NCBI GenBank assembly: GCA_947296835.1
Contig: CAMYQS010000107.1
Span: 1 to 5,561, forward strand
Origin: an uncultured Atopostipes sp.
GTDB lineage: Bacteria; Bacillota; Bacilli; Lactobacillales; Carnobacteriaceae_A
Reading direction: 5' to 3'
Length of the DNA: 5,561 bases
A model generated the notes under the pieces. That model worked only from the letters and a program-made list of their open reading frames with translations, made no database searches and was not told the origin of the DNA. Positions within the stretch are counted from its first letter, which is position 1; each line of letters opens with the position of its first letter. Positions 1 to 5,561 of this stretch are shown here, in pieces. The position numbers and the translations under genes were made by a program.

Positions 1-305
1 GCATGCTTTAAAGCCGTCAAGACCTCACGCTGACTCACATAACTGTGACGTAGTTGGCTATAAGCTGTTGTTCCGGTTAAGGCATTTGGTACAATCAAAC
101 CATCTTTTAAGGATTGGTCAAATTGTACGACATTACCGTTCATATCGCGTTCTAAATTTCGAATATTCATTTCATCTTCACTGGATAAACTAGGAACAAC
201 AAACAATGTGTACAGCAAGACGAGAGCAGTGGTAATCACCATAAACAATCGGTTCTTCTCACTACGCCACATATATTTTGTCGTTTCCTTAATGACTTGT
301 CTCAT
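1..305 (-). CDS. N-terminal part of a membrane protein, probably an ABC-2 type transporter permease (cut by the window edge)
   Basis: The first 101 codons of a minus-strand gene are visible; the rest lies beyond position 1. The ATG at 305-303 is chosen because AAGGGG (minus strand, 318-313) lies 7 bases before it. The protein starts with a short basic cytoplasmic segment (MRQVIKETTKYMWRSEKNR). One strongly hydrophobic segment follows at about residues 20-38, and then a polar, probably extracytoplasmic stretch (about 40-101) with many charged residues. A single N-terminal helix followed by a large outside loop is the usual start of ABC-2 family export permeases in Firmicutes, so export of a peptide, lipid or drug is plausible. 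The substrate is unknown and the partner ATPase is not in the window. It follows sbcC by 66 bases on the same strand, with no clear terminator between. Other one-helix-plus-loop membrane proteins cannot be excluded. Confidence 0.6.
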   Translation of the reverse strand, partial: MRQVIKETTKYMWRSEKNRLFMVITTALVLLYTLFVVPSLSSEDEMNIRNLERDMNGNVVQFDQSLKDGLIVPNALTGTTAYSQLRHSYVSQREVLTALKH

Positions 306-356
306 AGTATGTCCCCTTCATTTCAACCAACTTTTGTATTTTTCCGTATTCAAACC

Positions 357-385
357 ATTGTACTGAAAATATTACAGCACTTCAA
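357..385 (-). promoter_or_regulatory. Candidate sigma-A promoter for the permease-like gene, inside the 3' end of sbcC
   Basis: On the minus strand TTGAAG (385-380) and TACAAT (362-357) are separated by exactly 17 bases. They match the sigma-A consensus at 4/6 and 5/6 positions. The predicted transcript would start near 350, leaving a leader of about 45 bases before the ATG at 305, with the Shine-Dalgarno site inside it. The -35 box overlaps the last codons of sbcC. This is a pattern match only, and read-through from sbcDC could also serve the gene. Confidence 0.4.
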
Positions 386-3300
386 TTTTTGCATGACTAC
401 CCTCTAATTGTTTTTCAACAGCGATGCGAGCTGGAATTCGATTCTTCAGATCTTTTACATGTGAGATGATGCCAATCATGCGGCCATTTGCTTGTAATTC
501 CATCAATGTTTCAACAGCCATTTCCAGCGAATCGGCATCGAGCGTTCCAAAACCTTCATCAATAAATAACGTATCCACATGCACACCACCTTGTTGGTTC
601 TGGATGACATCACTTAAACCAAGTGCCAATGCAAGTGAAGCCTGGAATGTTTCGCCTCCTGATAGTGATTTCACGCTTCGTTCATTTCCAGAATGTCGGT
701 CAAAGATATTTAAATCTAATCCACCACCCGCACCATGTTTTGCGCGTTCTTCTCGGCGAACTAATTCATAGCGGTTGTTTGTCATCTTCTCAAAGCGTAT
801 GTTTGCCGCGAGTAATACTTCAGCAAAATAAATACTGAGGATGTAACGTTCAAAAGAAACTTTATTTGTACGATCCGTCGAGCCATTCGCCACTTCAGAA
901 AGTTCCTGGTAAATTTTGTACGGCTCCAGTATTTTCTCACTTTGTTCGTAATTCTCTTTTACCTCGCGATACGTATTTTCAAGAATACCTGATTTCACAT
1001 TCAAGTCATCTCGTTTGAGCTCAATTTCAGTACGTTCTGTTTTTAGCTGCGCTAACGTTTCTTTGAGTTCTTCTTGTGTTTTCGTTTCATCGTAAGCTTC
1101 TAATGCTTGCACGTTTGTTGCGAGTTGACGCGTGTTGTAGTTCAGTTCTTCTTTGTACGTTTCGATTTGTTTGCGATAGTCGTCGGCTGTGGCTTTTGCT
1201 AATAACCATTTTTCATAATCTTCTTCGAGGTCGTATGCTTGTTTCAGTTTTTCGTATTGTTCTTCTTGGGCTACGACTTTCTTTTGGTTCGCTTCAATTT
1301 GAGCGATTGTGTGCTCAATTGTTGCGTCCAATCTGGATTGTTCGACTTCTTGTGTGTTAATCGCTTTACGAATGTGCTCTGCTTCTTTTTCAATCTCAAG
1401 TATGTTTGCTTTCTTTTGTGAAATTAAATCCAAAATAGCCTGCGTCGATTCGTAATTCAGTGTTTCTAATAATTCTTTCTGCTTCGTATTCAGATTTTCC
1501 GATTGTGTTTTTGATTGCTCGAGCTTCGTCAAGACTTCGCGCTGACGCAGCTGGTTATCAGTCAATGCGGTTTGTACATTTTCCAATGCTGTCTTCCAAT
1601 CATTCTCTTGCTCAATCGCTTGGCGCAACTCTGAAATCTGTTCTTGTATGGTCTTGATTTCACCTTGAAGGTCTTGTTCTTTTTGAGTCGTTTGAGTGAG
1701 TCCTTCTTTGTAATCTAATGTGTAAGTGCCTAACAGCTCTTTTTGTTCATCAATTAATCGACCCGTTTGATCCATTTCAGCCGTCAGTTTTGTGCGTTTT
1801 GTTTGATCGGTATTTTTAATGGCCTCAAGTTCAGATAGTTTTTCTTTTGTCATCGCCTGTGTGTCAATCACCGCTGGATTTGGATGATGTGTTGAACCAC
1901 AGACCGGACATGGTTCTTCATCCGCTAGCTCTTCCACTAAAATACCCGCTAAGTTCCCAAAGTAAGCCTGACGCGCTTCATTATAATGCTTCTCAGAAAT
2001 TTCAGCTGCAGTCTGTAACTTTTTATCGGTTTCTAAACCTTTTGACAATTTTCCTTGCAGGTCAATCAGTTTCGTTAGAATTTGTTTTTCTTTAGTCGTT
2101 TCTACAAACTCTTTTTGACGTACTTCATTTTCTTCACGTCGTTCTTCTAATGTCTTACGCCATTTTGAAATTTGTTCGAGATTCGTTTCATGTTCTTTCT
2201 TTTTAGCGGTTTGTTTTTTAGCATCCGCTGTTAGCTGCTCAAGTTCTTTGGTCATCGTATTCATATCTTTAAGCAATATTTCAAGCTCGGCTGCCATTTC
2301 ATCTAGTTCAGTGAACTTTGCTGCTTCAACTTCTAATCCTTTGATTTCTTCTCGAATCGTATCAAGAGTTTTAACGGACTTGTCTGAGGCAACAGCTTGT
2401 TCAGCTAGTTTTACCAGCTCAGCTTTTGTTGTTGAAAGCTGTTCTTTTGTTTTCGCTAAGAGTTCAGTTAGTTTCTGTCCTTCTTTTTTCAAAGCTTCTA
2501 GTTGAACCGCTTCTGTTTTAACTTGTGTCGCTTGTTCGTTTAGTTTCAGCGCCTGCTCATAGTCTTTGATTGCCTCTTCCTGTTTGGTTAACTCAACTTT
2601 CTTTTCTTCAAGCTGCGTCTTGTCCGTCAGTAACTGCAGCCATGTATCATGTTTCTTCTCTTTTTTGCTAATTTCATCTAGCTCTTCTTTGAAGGCTGTG
2701 ATTTGTTTAGTCGTGTGCGCAACTTTTTCAGTTAAGCGTTCAATAATGGTTGGATAATCAGTGTGTTCAATCGCTTGAGCGAGTTTTTCATCTTCATCAA
2801 TCTCAATATTCTTAAGCGTTTGTTCTAATCTTGCGCCATATTCTTTATAAGCAGCTTGATAAGAACGTGCGCGCTCTTTCAGCTCTTCTTGGAAATCACG
2901 CACAAGTGTTGTCCCAAAAATATTACGGAAAATCTCTTCCTTTTCTCGACTAGATGACATTAACAATTTACGGAACTCGCCTTGTGGGAGTAATACTATT
3001 TGTCGGAACTGTTCGTGAGTTAAGCCCAACAACTCATCAATCATCTTATCAACGTTGTTTGAGCCTTGCGCAATCGTCTCATCTTCTTTAAATAACTCTA
3101 CATCCGATGCGTGGTTAATCGGTGTATTACGCGCACCTGGCGCTCGTTGTTTCGGACTACGTTTAATACGGTATGTCACTTGTCCCATTTCAAAGGTGAA
3201 ATCAACAAAACAGAAATCTTCATCCGTCGCGAATTGCGATTTAAACATATCGATCTCACGCTCATTCCCACTCGCTTTGTTGTAGAGAGCATAAGAAATT

Positions 3301-3440
3301 GCGTCAAAAATCGTTGTTTTTCCAGATCCCGTTGGACCTGAAATTAAGTAAATAGCATTCGTCCCAAAATCAGTGAAGTCTAAATCGACATTCCCTCGAT
3401 ATGGGCCAAAAGCATTCATTTTTAAACGGACTGGTCTCAT
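372..3440 (-). CDS. sbcC: SbcC, Rad50-type ATPase subunit of the SbcCD DNA hairpin and end-processing nuclease
   Basis: This 1022-residue SMC-like ATPase partners the nuclease SbcD. In the family the SbcCD complex uses ATP to cleave DNA hairpins and to process protein-blocked or broken ends on the nucleoid. Visible motifs are Walker A GPTGSGKT (35-42), Q-loop LLPQGEF (Gln153), zinc hook CPVC (Cys511 and Cys514, at the exact middle), ABC signature LSGGE (926-930), Walker B LFIDE (958-962), D-loop GTLD (965-968) and H-loop His994. Long Lys/Glu/Gln-rich coiled coils fill about 175-500 and 525-850, joining the two ATPase lobes. The length is normal for the family and no motif is missing. The ATG at 3440 overlaps the sbcD stop as ATGA, which implies translational coupling. 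A TTG at 3455 would add five residues, but it lies just before the Shine-Dalgarno site and is not preferred. Confidence 0.97.
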   Translation of the reverse strand: MRPVRLKMNAFGPYRGNVDLDFTDFGTNAIYLISGPTGSGKTTIFDAISYALYNKASGNEREIDMFKSQFATDEDFCFVDFTFEMGQVTYRIKRSPKQRAPGARNTPINHASDVELFKEDETIAQGSNNVDKMIDELLGLTHEQFRQIVLLPQGEFRKLLMSSSREKEEIFRNIFGTTLVRDFQEELKERARSYQAAYKEYGARLEQTLKNIEIDEDEKLAQAIEHTDYPTIIERLTEKVAHTTKQITAFKEELDEISKKEKKHDTWLQLLTDKTQLEEKKVELTKQEEAIKDYEQALKLNEQATQVKTEAVQLEALKKEGQKLTELLAKTKEQLSTTKAELVKLAEQAVASDKSVKTLDTIREEIKGLEVEAAKFTELDEMAAELEILLKDMNTMTKELEQLTADAKKQTAKKKEHETNLEQISKWRKTLEERREENEVRQKEFVETTKEKQILTKLIDLQGKLSKGLETDKKLQTAAEISEKHYNEARQAYFGNLAGILVEELADEEPCPVCGSTHHPNPAVIDTQAMTKEKLSELEAIKNTDQTKRTKLTAEMDQTGRLIDEQKELLGTYTLDYKEGLTQTTQKEQDLQGEIKTIQEQISELRQAIEQENDWKTALENVQTALTDNQLRQREVLTKLEQSKTQSENLNTKQKELLETLNYESTQAILDLISQKKANILEIEKEAEHIRKAINTQEVEQSRLDATIEHTIAQIEANQKKVVAQEEQYEKLKQAYDLEEDYEKWLLAKATADDYRKQIETYKEELNYNTRQLATNVQALEAYDETKTQEELKETLAQLKTERTEIELKRDDLNVKSGILENTYREVKENYEQSEKILEPYKIYQELSEVANGSTDRTNKVSFERYILSIYFAEVLLAANIRFEKMTNNRYELVRREERAKHGAGGGLDLNIFDRHSGNERSVKSLSGGETFQASLALALGLSDVIQNQQGGVHVDTLFIDEGFGTLDADSLEMAVETLMELQANGRMIGIISHVKDLKNRIPARIAVEKQLEGSHAKIEVL

Positions 3441-4579
3441 TGATTTTCCTCCCAAGATGTTACTTTTTCAACTGTTTCAATCACTGCCTCTTCTTGTTGC
3501 TTGTTTAAAGGCATCCCAATATGTTGGTCATAAAAGTCACCGAATATATCTTCTAAACGCTTGGTTTGCACATGTTCTTTGGAATGGTGCGTCTCTAGTG
3601 TGTGATGAATTTTGTGATTGATGTACTCCAAGCCCATCGCATTCGGGTATAGCTTTCTTAATTTATTCATCGCATCGAGAACATAAGTTGTATCTTCTAA
3701 TTCAAAGAAAATATAGTCTGTTGATGACCCTTCTAAAATATCCTTAAATAAACCACGTATAATACGCAGATCTTTTGGAGGTTTTATTTCAAGGGCCGTT
3801 ATTTCAACACCATCTTTAGATACGTCAACTAAAATATTCTGTTTACGATGGTTCGCTTCTGACTTTGAATATTTAACTGGAGAGCCACTATAGCGGATAT
3901 GGTCACTCTTCACCTTTTGTGCTTTATGTAGATGACCTAATGCGACATAATCAAAATGCTCCACCATTTCTGCCGGCACATACTCAACGGTCCCAATCGA
4001 CAGTGGGCGTTCTGAATCAGACTCTTCCGGGATCTCATCCGCAGATGTATGAATCACAAAACCGTGATAGAGTAAGATATTAATTTCATCATCGTTCCAA
4101 TCCTCTTCAATCGTCGCTAGTTGAGCACGCAATGCATCTTCTGGGTGGCGAATGTCTTCTTGACCAAGAACTTGTCTGATATTTCGGAAGTCATCATATG
4201 GCAAAAGATAAAAGTTCACGCCATCTAGCGTTACTTTTCGAATGTGTTCTTTTGTTGTTCCTTCTATAAATAAGCGACTACCTGCCAGCAACTCCGAGCC
4301 ATATTCAACGCGCTCATTACTGTCATGGTTTCCCGCTATGACAAAAATTGGGATCCCGACTTTTTGCGTCAACTCGGTAAACACGCGGTTCGCTAAACTC
4401 ACTGCTTCTTTAGGTGGAATGGCACGGTCATATAAATCGCCCGCCATAATTAACGCATCCACTTCATGTTCTTTTACTAATTCAATCAGGGTATCTAAGT
4501 ATTCTTCTTGCAAGTCCAGCATCGAAAATTCATTCACAATTTTCCCTAAATGCCAGTCTGCCGTGTGTAGTATGCGCAT
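3437..4579 (-). CDS. sbcD: SbcD, Mre11-type nuclease subunit of the SbcCD complex
   Basis: This 380-residue, metal-dependent phosphoesterase is the nuclease partner of SbcC. Family members act as a 3'-5' exonuclease and structure-specific endonuclease on DNA hairpins and blocked ends, using Mn2+. The metal-binding motifs are all present in order: DWH (Asp8, His10), GDLYD (Asp48), GNHD (Asn84, His85, Asp86), YHGF (His172) and GHLH (His216, His218), with YSGSP at 230-234. The C-terminal capping domain runs from about 268 and ends with LEDIFGDFYDQHIG (342-355), typical of bacterial SbcD. The length is close to the usual 380-400 residues. The ATG at 4579 has GGAG 8 bases upstream (minus strand, 4591-4588). 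It is the first gene of an sbcD-sbcC operon. In Bacillus subtilis the pair follows addBA, but no recombination gene lies upstream here. Confidence 0.98.
   Translation of the reverse strand: MRILHTADWHLGKIVNEFSMLDLQEEYLDTLIELVKEHEVDALIMAGDLYDRAIPPKEAVSLANRVFTELTQKVGIPIFVIAGNHDSNERVEYGSELLAGSRLFIEGTTKEHIRKVTLDGVNFYLLPYDDFRNIRQVLGQEDIRHPEDALRAQLATIEEDWNDDEINILLYHGFVIHTSADEIPEESDSERPLSIGTVEYVPAEMVEHFDYVALGHLHKAQKVKSDHIRYSGSPVKYSKSEANHRKQNILVDVSKDGVEITALEIKPPKDLRIIRGLFKDILEGSSTDYIFFELEDTTYVLDAMNKLRKLYPNAMGLEYINHKIHHTLETHHSKEHVQTKRLEDIFGDFYDQHIGMPLNKQQEEAVIETVEKVTSWEENQ
3448..3453 (-). promoter_or_regulatory. Ribosome binding site that fixes the sbcC start
   Basis: GGGAGG on the minus strand lies 7 bases before the ATG at 3440-3438, inside the last codons of sbcD. 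If translation began at the in-frame TTG at 3455-3453, this motif would be coding and that TTG would have no comparable site of its own. The site therefore supports MRPVRLKM as the true N terminus, which also puts the conserved N-terminal beta strand at its usual place. Confidence 0.85.
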
Positions 4580-4615
4580 TTTTCCTGCTCCGTTCTTTTT
4601 TCATAAGTTCCTCTA

Positions 4616-4624
4616 ATCATACCA
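4616..4624 (-). promoter_or_regulatory. Candidate extended -10 promoter of sbcDC
   Basis: TGGTATGAT on the minus strand is a TGn extended -10 motif followed by TATGAT (5/6 match to TATAAT). The start point would be near 4609, giving a leader of about 30 bases that includes the GGAG ribosome binding site of sbcD. No good -35 hexamer is seen 16-18 bases upstream (the best is CTTATC), which fits an extended -10 promoter. I see no LexA/DinR-like box beside it. Confidence 0.5.
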
Positions 4625-4708
4625 AAAATATGGTGTGGGATAAGATAAGATTCTTGCTATATTCTGGGTAAACATCTAAAACTTCATTAATTATGGTTAT
4701 TCTATTTC

Positions 4709-4737
4709 TTAACTCCCCTTACTCTAAAGTATATACA
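4709..4737 (+). promoter_or_regulatory. Weak candidate sigma-A promoter for the 24-codon ORF
   Basis: TTAACT (4709-4714) and TATACA (4732-4737) are 17 bases apart, each matching the consensus at 4/6 positions. A start near 4744 would give a leader of only about 16 bases before the ATG at 4760, with the AGGAGG site inside it. The region is AT-rich, so chance matches are common. Confidence 0.3.
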
Positions 4738-4759
4738 AAATAAATAAGAGGAGGATCTT

Positions 4760-4834
4760 ATGAGATTACAACAAGTAATTCAAAATCTGAATGTTTTATA
4801 CATGCCATTTATTTCAGTATTTGGATTTTGCTAA
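4760..4834 (+). CDS. Possible 24-residue hydrophobic peptide, or the 5' stub of a broken gene
   Basis: An ATG at 4760 follows a perfect AGGAGG (4749-4754) by 5 bases, the best Shine-Dalgarno match in the window. The ORF encodes MRLQQVIQN at the N terminus, then a hydrophobic half (VLYMPFISVFGFC), and stops with TAA at 4832-4834. One basic residue followed by a hydrophobic, cysteine-ended tail resembles small membrane peptides or short secreted signal peptides in general form. No family is recognised and no processing enzyme or receptor gene is nearby. The -1 frame stays open downstream of the stop (to 4917) and is also hydrophobic, so this could instead be a longer small membrane protein broken by loss of one T in the TTTT run at 4826-4829. 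It is convergent with the gene at 5011-5385. The ribosome binding site is the only strong evidence. Confidence 0.35.
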   Translation: MRLQQVIQNLNVLYMPFISVFGFC

Positions 4835-4899
4835 GTGTACCTTTAAGTATTATTCTGCAACTGAATAAATATGGTATCTTATTTTGCTCTCAAAACTTA

Positions 4900-4942
4900 A
4901 ACCTCCTGAACACTTAAATTGTTACCAGTATGTCAGGAGGTT
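4900..4942. repeat. Perfect 10-bp inverted repeat, possible terminator of the 124-residue gene
   Basis: AACCTCCTGA (4900-4909) and TCAGGAGGTT (4933-4942) are exact reverse complements around a 23-base spacer. Read on the minus strand, the stem lies about 70 bases after the stop of the gene at 5011-5385 and is followed by TTAAGTTTT. It could therefore act as a rho-independent terminator, although the loop is long and the T tract is interrupted. Each arm contains AGGAGG in the outward sense, but no useful start codon and reading frame follows on either strand. A protein-binding site or a remnant of a mobile-element end are alternatives. Confidence 0.5.
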
Positions 4943-4979
4943 ATATTTAAAATCATTAGTTTTCCAGCAGCCACCTCTA

Positions 4980-4998
4980 ATATAGAACCTTTCTATAT
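4980..4998. repeat. Weak AT-only hairpin before a T run
   Basis: ATATAGAA (4980-4987) and TTCTATAT (4991-4998) form an 8-bp palindrome with a 3-base loop. On the plus strand seven T follow at 5006-5012, after a 7-base gap, so it might weakly end transcripts entering from the left. With a single G-C pair the stem is unstable, and such palindromes are expected by chance in DNA this AT-rich. Confidence 0.25.
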
Positions 4999-5010
4999 AT
5001 TACTATTTTT

Positions 5011-5385
5011 TTATAATACATCATTAATCATGTCTATCGTTTCTTTATATTTCTCTATGTTTTTTTCGTTTTCCTCTATAGAAATGGCTTTGTTTAAATA
5101 ATTTATAGCTACTTCATCACCTGTCATAGGATGTAAAAATAAGCCAACATAGTATCCTATAATAAAATACAGATACGATATAACTTCTTTGTTTTCCTCA
5201 AACTTTTTTTCAAAATATTGTACTTGTGATAATAATTTGAAATAAATATTATCATTAGATAACCCTTCTTCATTTATCATGATTTCTGCTTCAAGAATGG
5301 TCTTAGTATCTATCAAATTATATACTTCTTCCGTATTTAATTTATATGTGTTCTCAAAACTGAAATATTCCTTTAATGTAATCAT
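5011..5385 (-). CDS. Unrecognised 124-residue helical acidic protein, very AT-rich gene
   Basis: This is an intact ORF from ATG at 5385 to TAA at 5013-5011, with GAGGG (minus strand, 5399-5395) 9 bases before the start. I do not recognise the family. The protein is rich in Glu, Asn, Ile and Lys and looks largely alpha-helical and cytoplasmic, with no signal peptide. A hydrophobic aromatic patch (YLYFIIGYYVGLFL, about residues 71-84) is too short and too Tyr/Gly-rich for a sure membrane helix. The C-terminal third (AINYLNKAISIEENEKNIEKY, 93-113) has the spacing of one tetratricopeptide-like helix pair. Small acidic proteins of this kind are often immunity proteins of polymorphic toxins. That is inference only, resting on size, composition and position behind the end of another same-strand gene. 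GC is 24.5% by count (92/375), far below sbcDC, which suggests acquired DNA. Confidence 0.75.
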   Translation of the reverse strand: MITLKEYFSFENTYKLNTEEVYNLIDTKTILEAEIMINEEGLSNDNIYFKLLSQVQYFEKKFEENKEVISYLYFIIGYYVGLFLHPMTGDEVAINYLNKAISIEENEKNIEKYKETIDMINDVL

Positions 5386-5401
5386 ATTATTTTACCCTCA
5401 C

Positions 5402-5441
5402 ATTAGATATTGATATATTTTTTTCTGGCAAGTAACTTCAA
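5402..5441 (-). promoter_or_regulatory. Possible promoter elements of the 124-residue gene
   Basis: Two overlapping pairs are visible on the minus strand. TTGCCA (5431-5426) and TCTAAT (5407-5402), 18 bases apart, each match the consensus at 5/6 positions. That pair would start transcription near 5395, inside the Shine-Dalgarno site, which makes it doubtful as a productive promoter. TTGAAG (5441-5436) and TATATC (5417-5412), also 18 bases apart, match less well (4/6 each) but place the start near 5405, just before the ribosome binding site. Expression together with the upstream gene is also possible. Confidence 0.3.
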
Positions 5442-5463
5442 ACTGAACTGTATTCAACTGAAC
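5437..5463. repeat. Pair of direct repeats, possible operator
   Basis: TTCAAACTGAAC (5437-5448) and TTCAACTGAAC (5453-5463) are near-identical units differing by one A and separated by TGTA. Each unit is itself a small imperfect palindrome (TTCA, 2-3 bases, TGAA). They lie between the end of the upstream gene and the start of the 124-residue gene, overlapping one candidate -35 box. Two spaced palindromic units at a promoter are a common form of repressor or activator site. No regulator gene is visible in the window. Confidence 0.45.
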
Positions 5464-5477
5464 GACGCTATTCTCAT

Positions 5478-5561
5478 TTATCCACTTATTTTTTGTGTTT
5501 TTTCTGAAACTTCACTGATACCATCTCGATCATATTTTACTTCGCGCACATGAACGGTACC
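5478..5561 (-). CDS. C-terminal 27 codons of an unidentified gene (cut by the window edge)
   Basis: On the minus strand one frame is open from the window edge to TAA at 5480-5478, while the other two frames meet stops within about 40 bases. The tail is hydrophilic and charged (GTVHVREVKYDRD at the start, EKTQKISG at the end). Its GC is clearly higher than that of the 124-residue gene behind it. It ends 92 bases before that gene on the same strand. The tail is too short to assign a family. A toxin or surface/secreted protein preceding its immunity gene is one possibility, and an unrelated housekeeping gene is another. Confidence 0.5.
   Translation of the reverse strand, partial: GTVHVREVKYDRDGISEVSEKTQKISG

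Larger units (their letters stand above)
4580..5010. other. AT-rich, mostly non-coding region between sbcD and the 124-residue gene
   Basis: These 431 bases contain no convincing full-length gene on either strand. They hold the presumed sbcD promoter (minus strand), a possible plus-strand promoter with a 24-codon ORF, a 10-bp inverted repeat at 4900-4942, and a weak AT-only hairpin at 4980-4998 followed by seven T at 5006-5012. No tRNA-like fold and no transposase fragment were recognised. The drop in GC compared with sbcDC begins here. Confidence 0.6.

Noticed and set aside
15..37. A 23-base stretch 20/23 identical to 1528-1550 within sbcC, in the same reading frame (shared residues QREVLT).
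   Set aside because: It is an isolated short match between two unrelated proteins, with no flanking similarity and no sign of duplication. Probably chance at the level of a six-residue peptide.
3441..3455. Five-codon upstream extension of sbcC from a TTG start at 3455.
   Set aside because: The extension codes for the GGGAGG ribosome binding site of the ATG at 3440 and has no better site of its own. The ATGA overlap and the family N terminus favour 3440.
4580..4604. An ATG at 4604-4602 (minus strand) considered as an alternative sbcD start or a leader peptide.
   Set aside because: It is out of frame with sbcD, its short frame is Arg/Lys/His-rich with no similarity to anything known, and the GGAG site serves the ATG at 4579.
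424..4616. Many plus-strand ORFs of 60-124 codons opposite sbcC and sbcD (for example 424-771, 3055-3285 and 4242-4616).
   Set aside because: They lie antisense to two fully supported genes, have Ser/Phe/Leu-rich low-complexity translations typical of the reverse complement of Glu/Lys/Gln codons, and lack convincing ribosome binding sites.
4931..4945. AGGAGG on both strands within the inverted repeat considered as ribosome binding sites for further small genes.
   Set aside because: On the plus strand no ATG, GTG or TTG follows at suitable distance. On the minus strand a TTG gives only four codons.
4919..5101. Plus-strand ORF of 60 codons with a TTG start.
   Set aside because: It has no ribosome binding site before its TTG, overlaps the inverted repeat and runs antisense into the better supported gene at 5011-5385.
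1..5561. Checked for CRISPR arrays, tRNA or rRNA genes, riboswitch-like leaders, transposases and complete insertion sequences.
   Set aside because: No repeated spacer-repeat pattern, tRNA-like fold, recognisable conserved RNA leader or transposase motif was seen by eye. A covariance-model search was not possible.

Overview
The window is low-GC Gram-positive DNA (Bacillota, class Bacilli). The evidence is strong purine-rich Shine-Dalgarno sites before almost every gene, sigma-A-like promoter elements, and Firmicutes-type SbcC and SbcD proteins. Protein style suggests a lactic-acid-bacterium relative such as Carnobacteriaceae or Enterococcaceae, but this is an impression and not a database result. 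The window starts exactly with GCATGC (SphI) and ends exactly with GGTACC (KpnI). It may therefore be a cloned restriction fragment, in which case the two edge genes are cut by cloning.

Layout, with nearly everything on the minus strand (right to left). Positions 5478-5561 hold the last 27 codons of an unidentified gene. A short gap follows, with a pair of direct repeats and possible promoter elements. Positions 5011-5385 encode an unrecognised 124-residue, very AT-rich, acidic, helical protein. Positions 4580-5010 are AT-rich and mostly non-coding. They hold a possible 24-codon plus-strand ORF with a very good ribosome binding site, a 10-bp inverted repeat, and the likely promoter of sbcD. 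Positions 3437-4579 are sbcD and 372-3440 are sbcC. Positions 1-305 are the start of a membrane protein, probably an ABC-2 type transporter permease, with its own candidate promoter inside the sbcC tail.

The core is the sbcD-sbcC operon, whose two reading frames overlap by an ATGA. SbcD is the Mre11-type nuclease and SbcC the Rad50-type SMC-like ATPase with a CPVC zinc hook. Together they form the complex that opens DNA hairpins and processes blocked DNA ends. All the diagnostic motifs of both proteins are intact.

The right-hand 0.9 kb is the accessory-looking part. The 124-residue gene is 24.5% GC by direct count, against roughly 40% in sampled lines of sbcDC, and it has no recognisable family. 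A toxin/immunity-type pair is one possible reading of this end, but nothing in the window proves it. I see no RNA gene, CRISPR array, transposase or complete insertion sequence.
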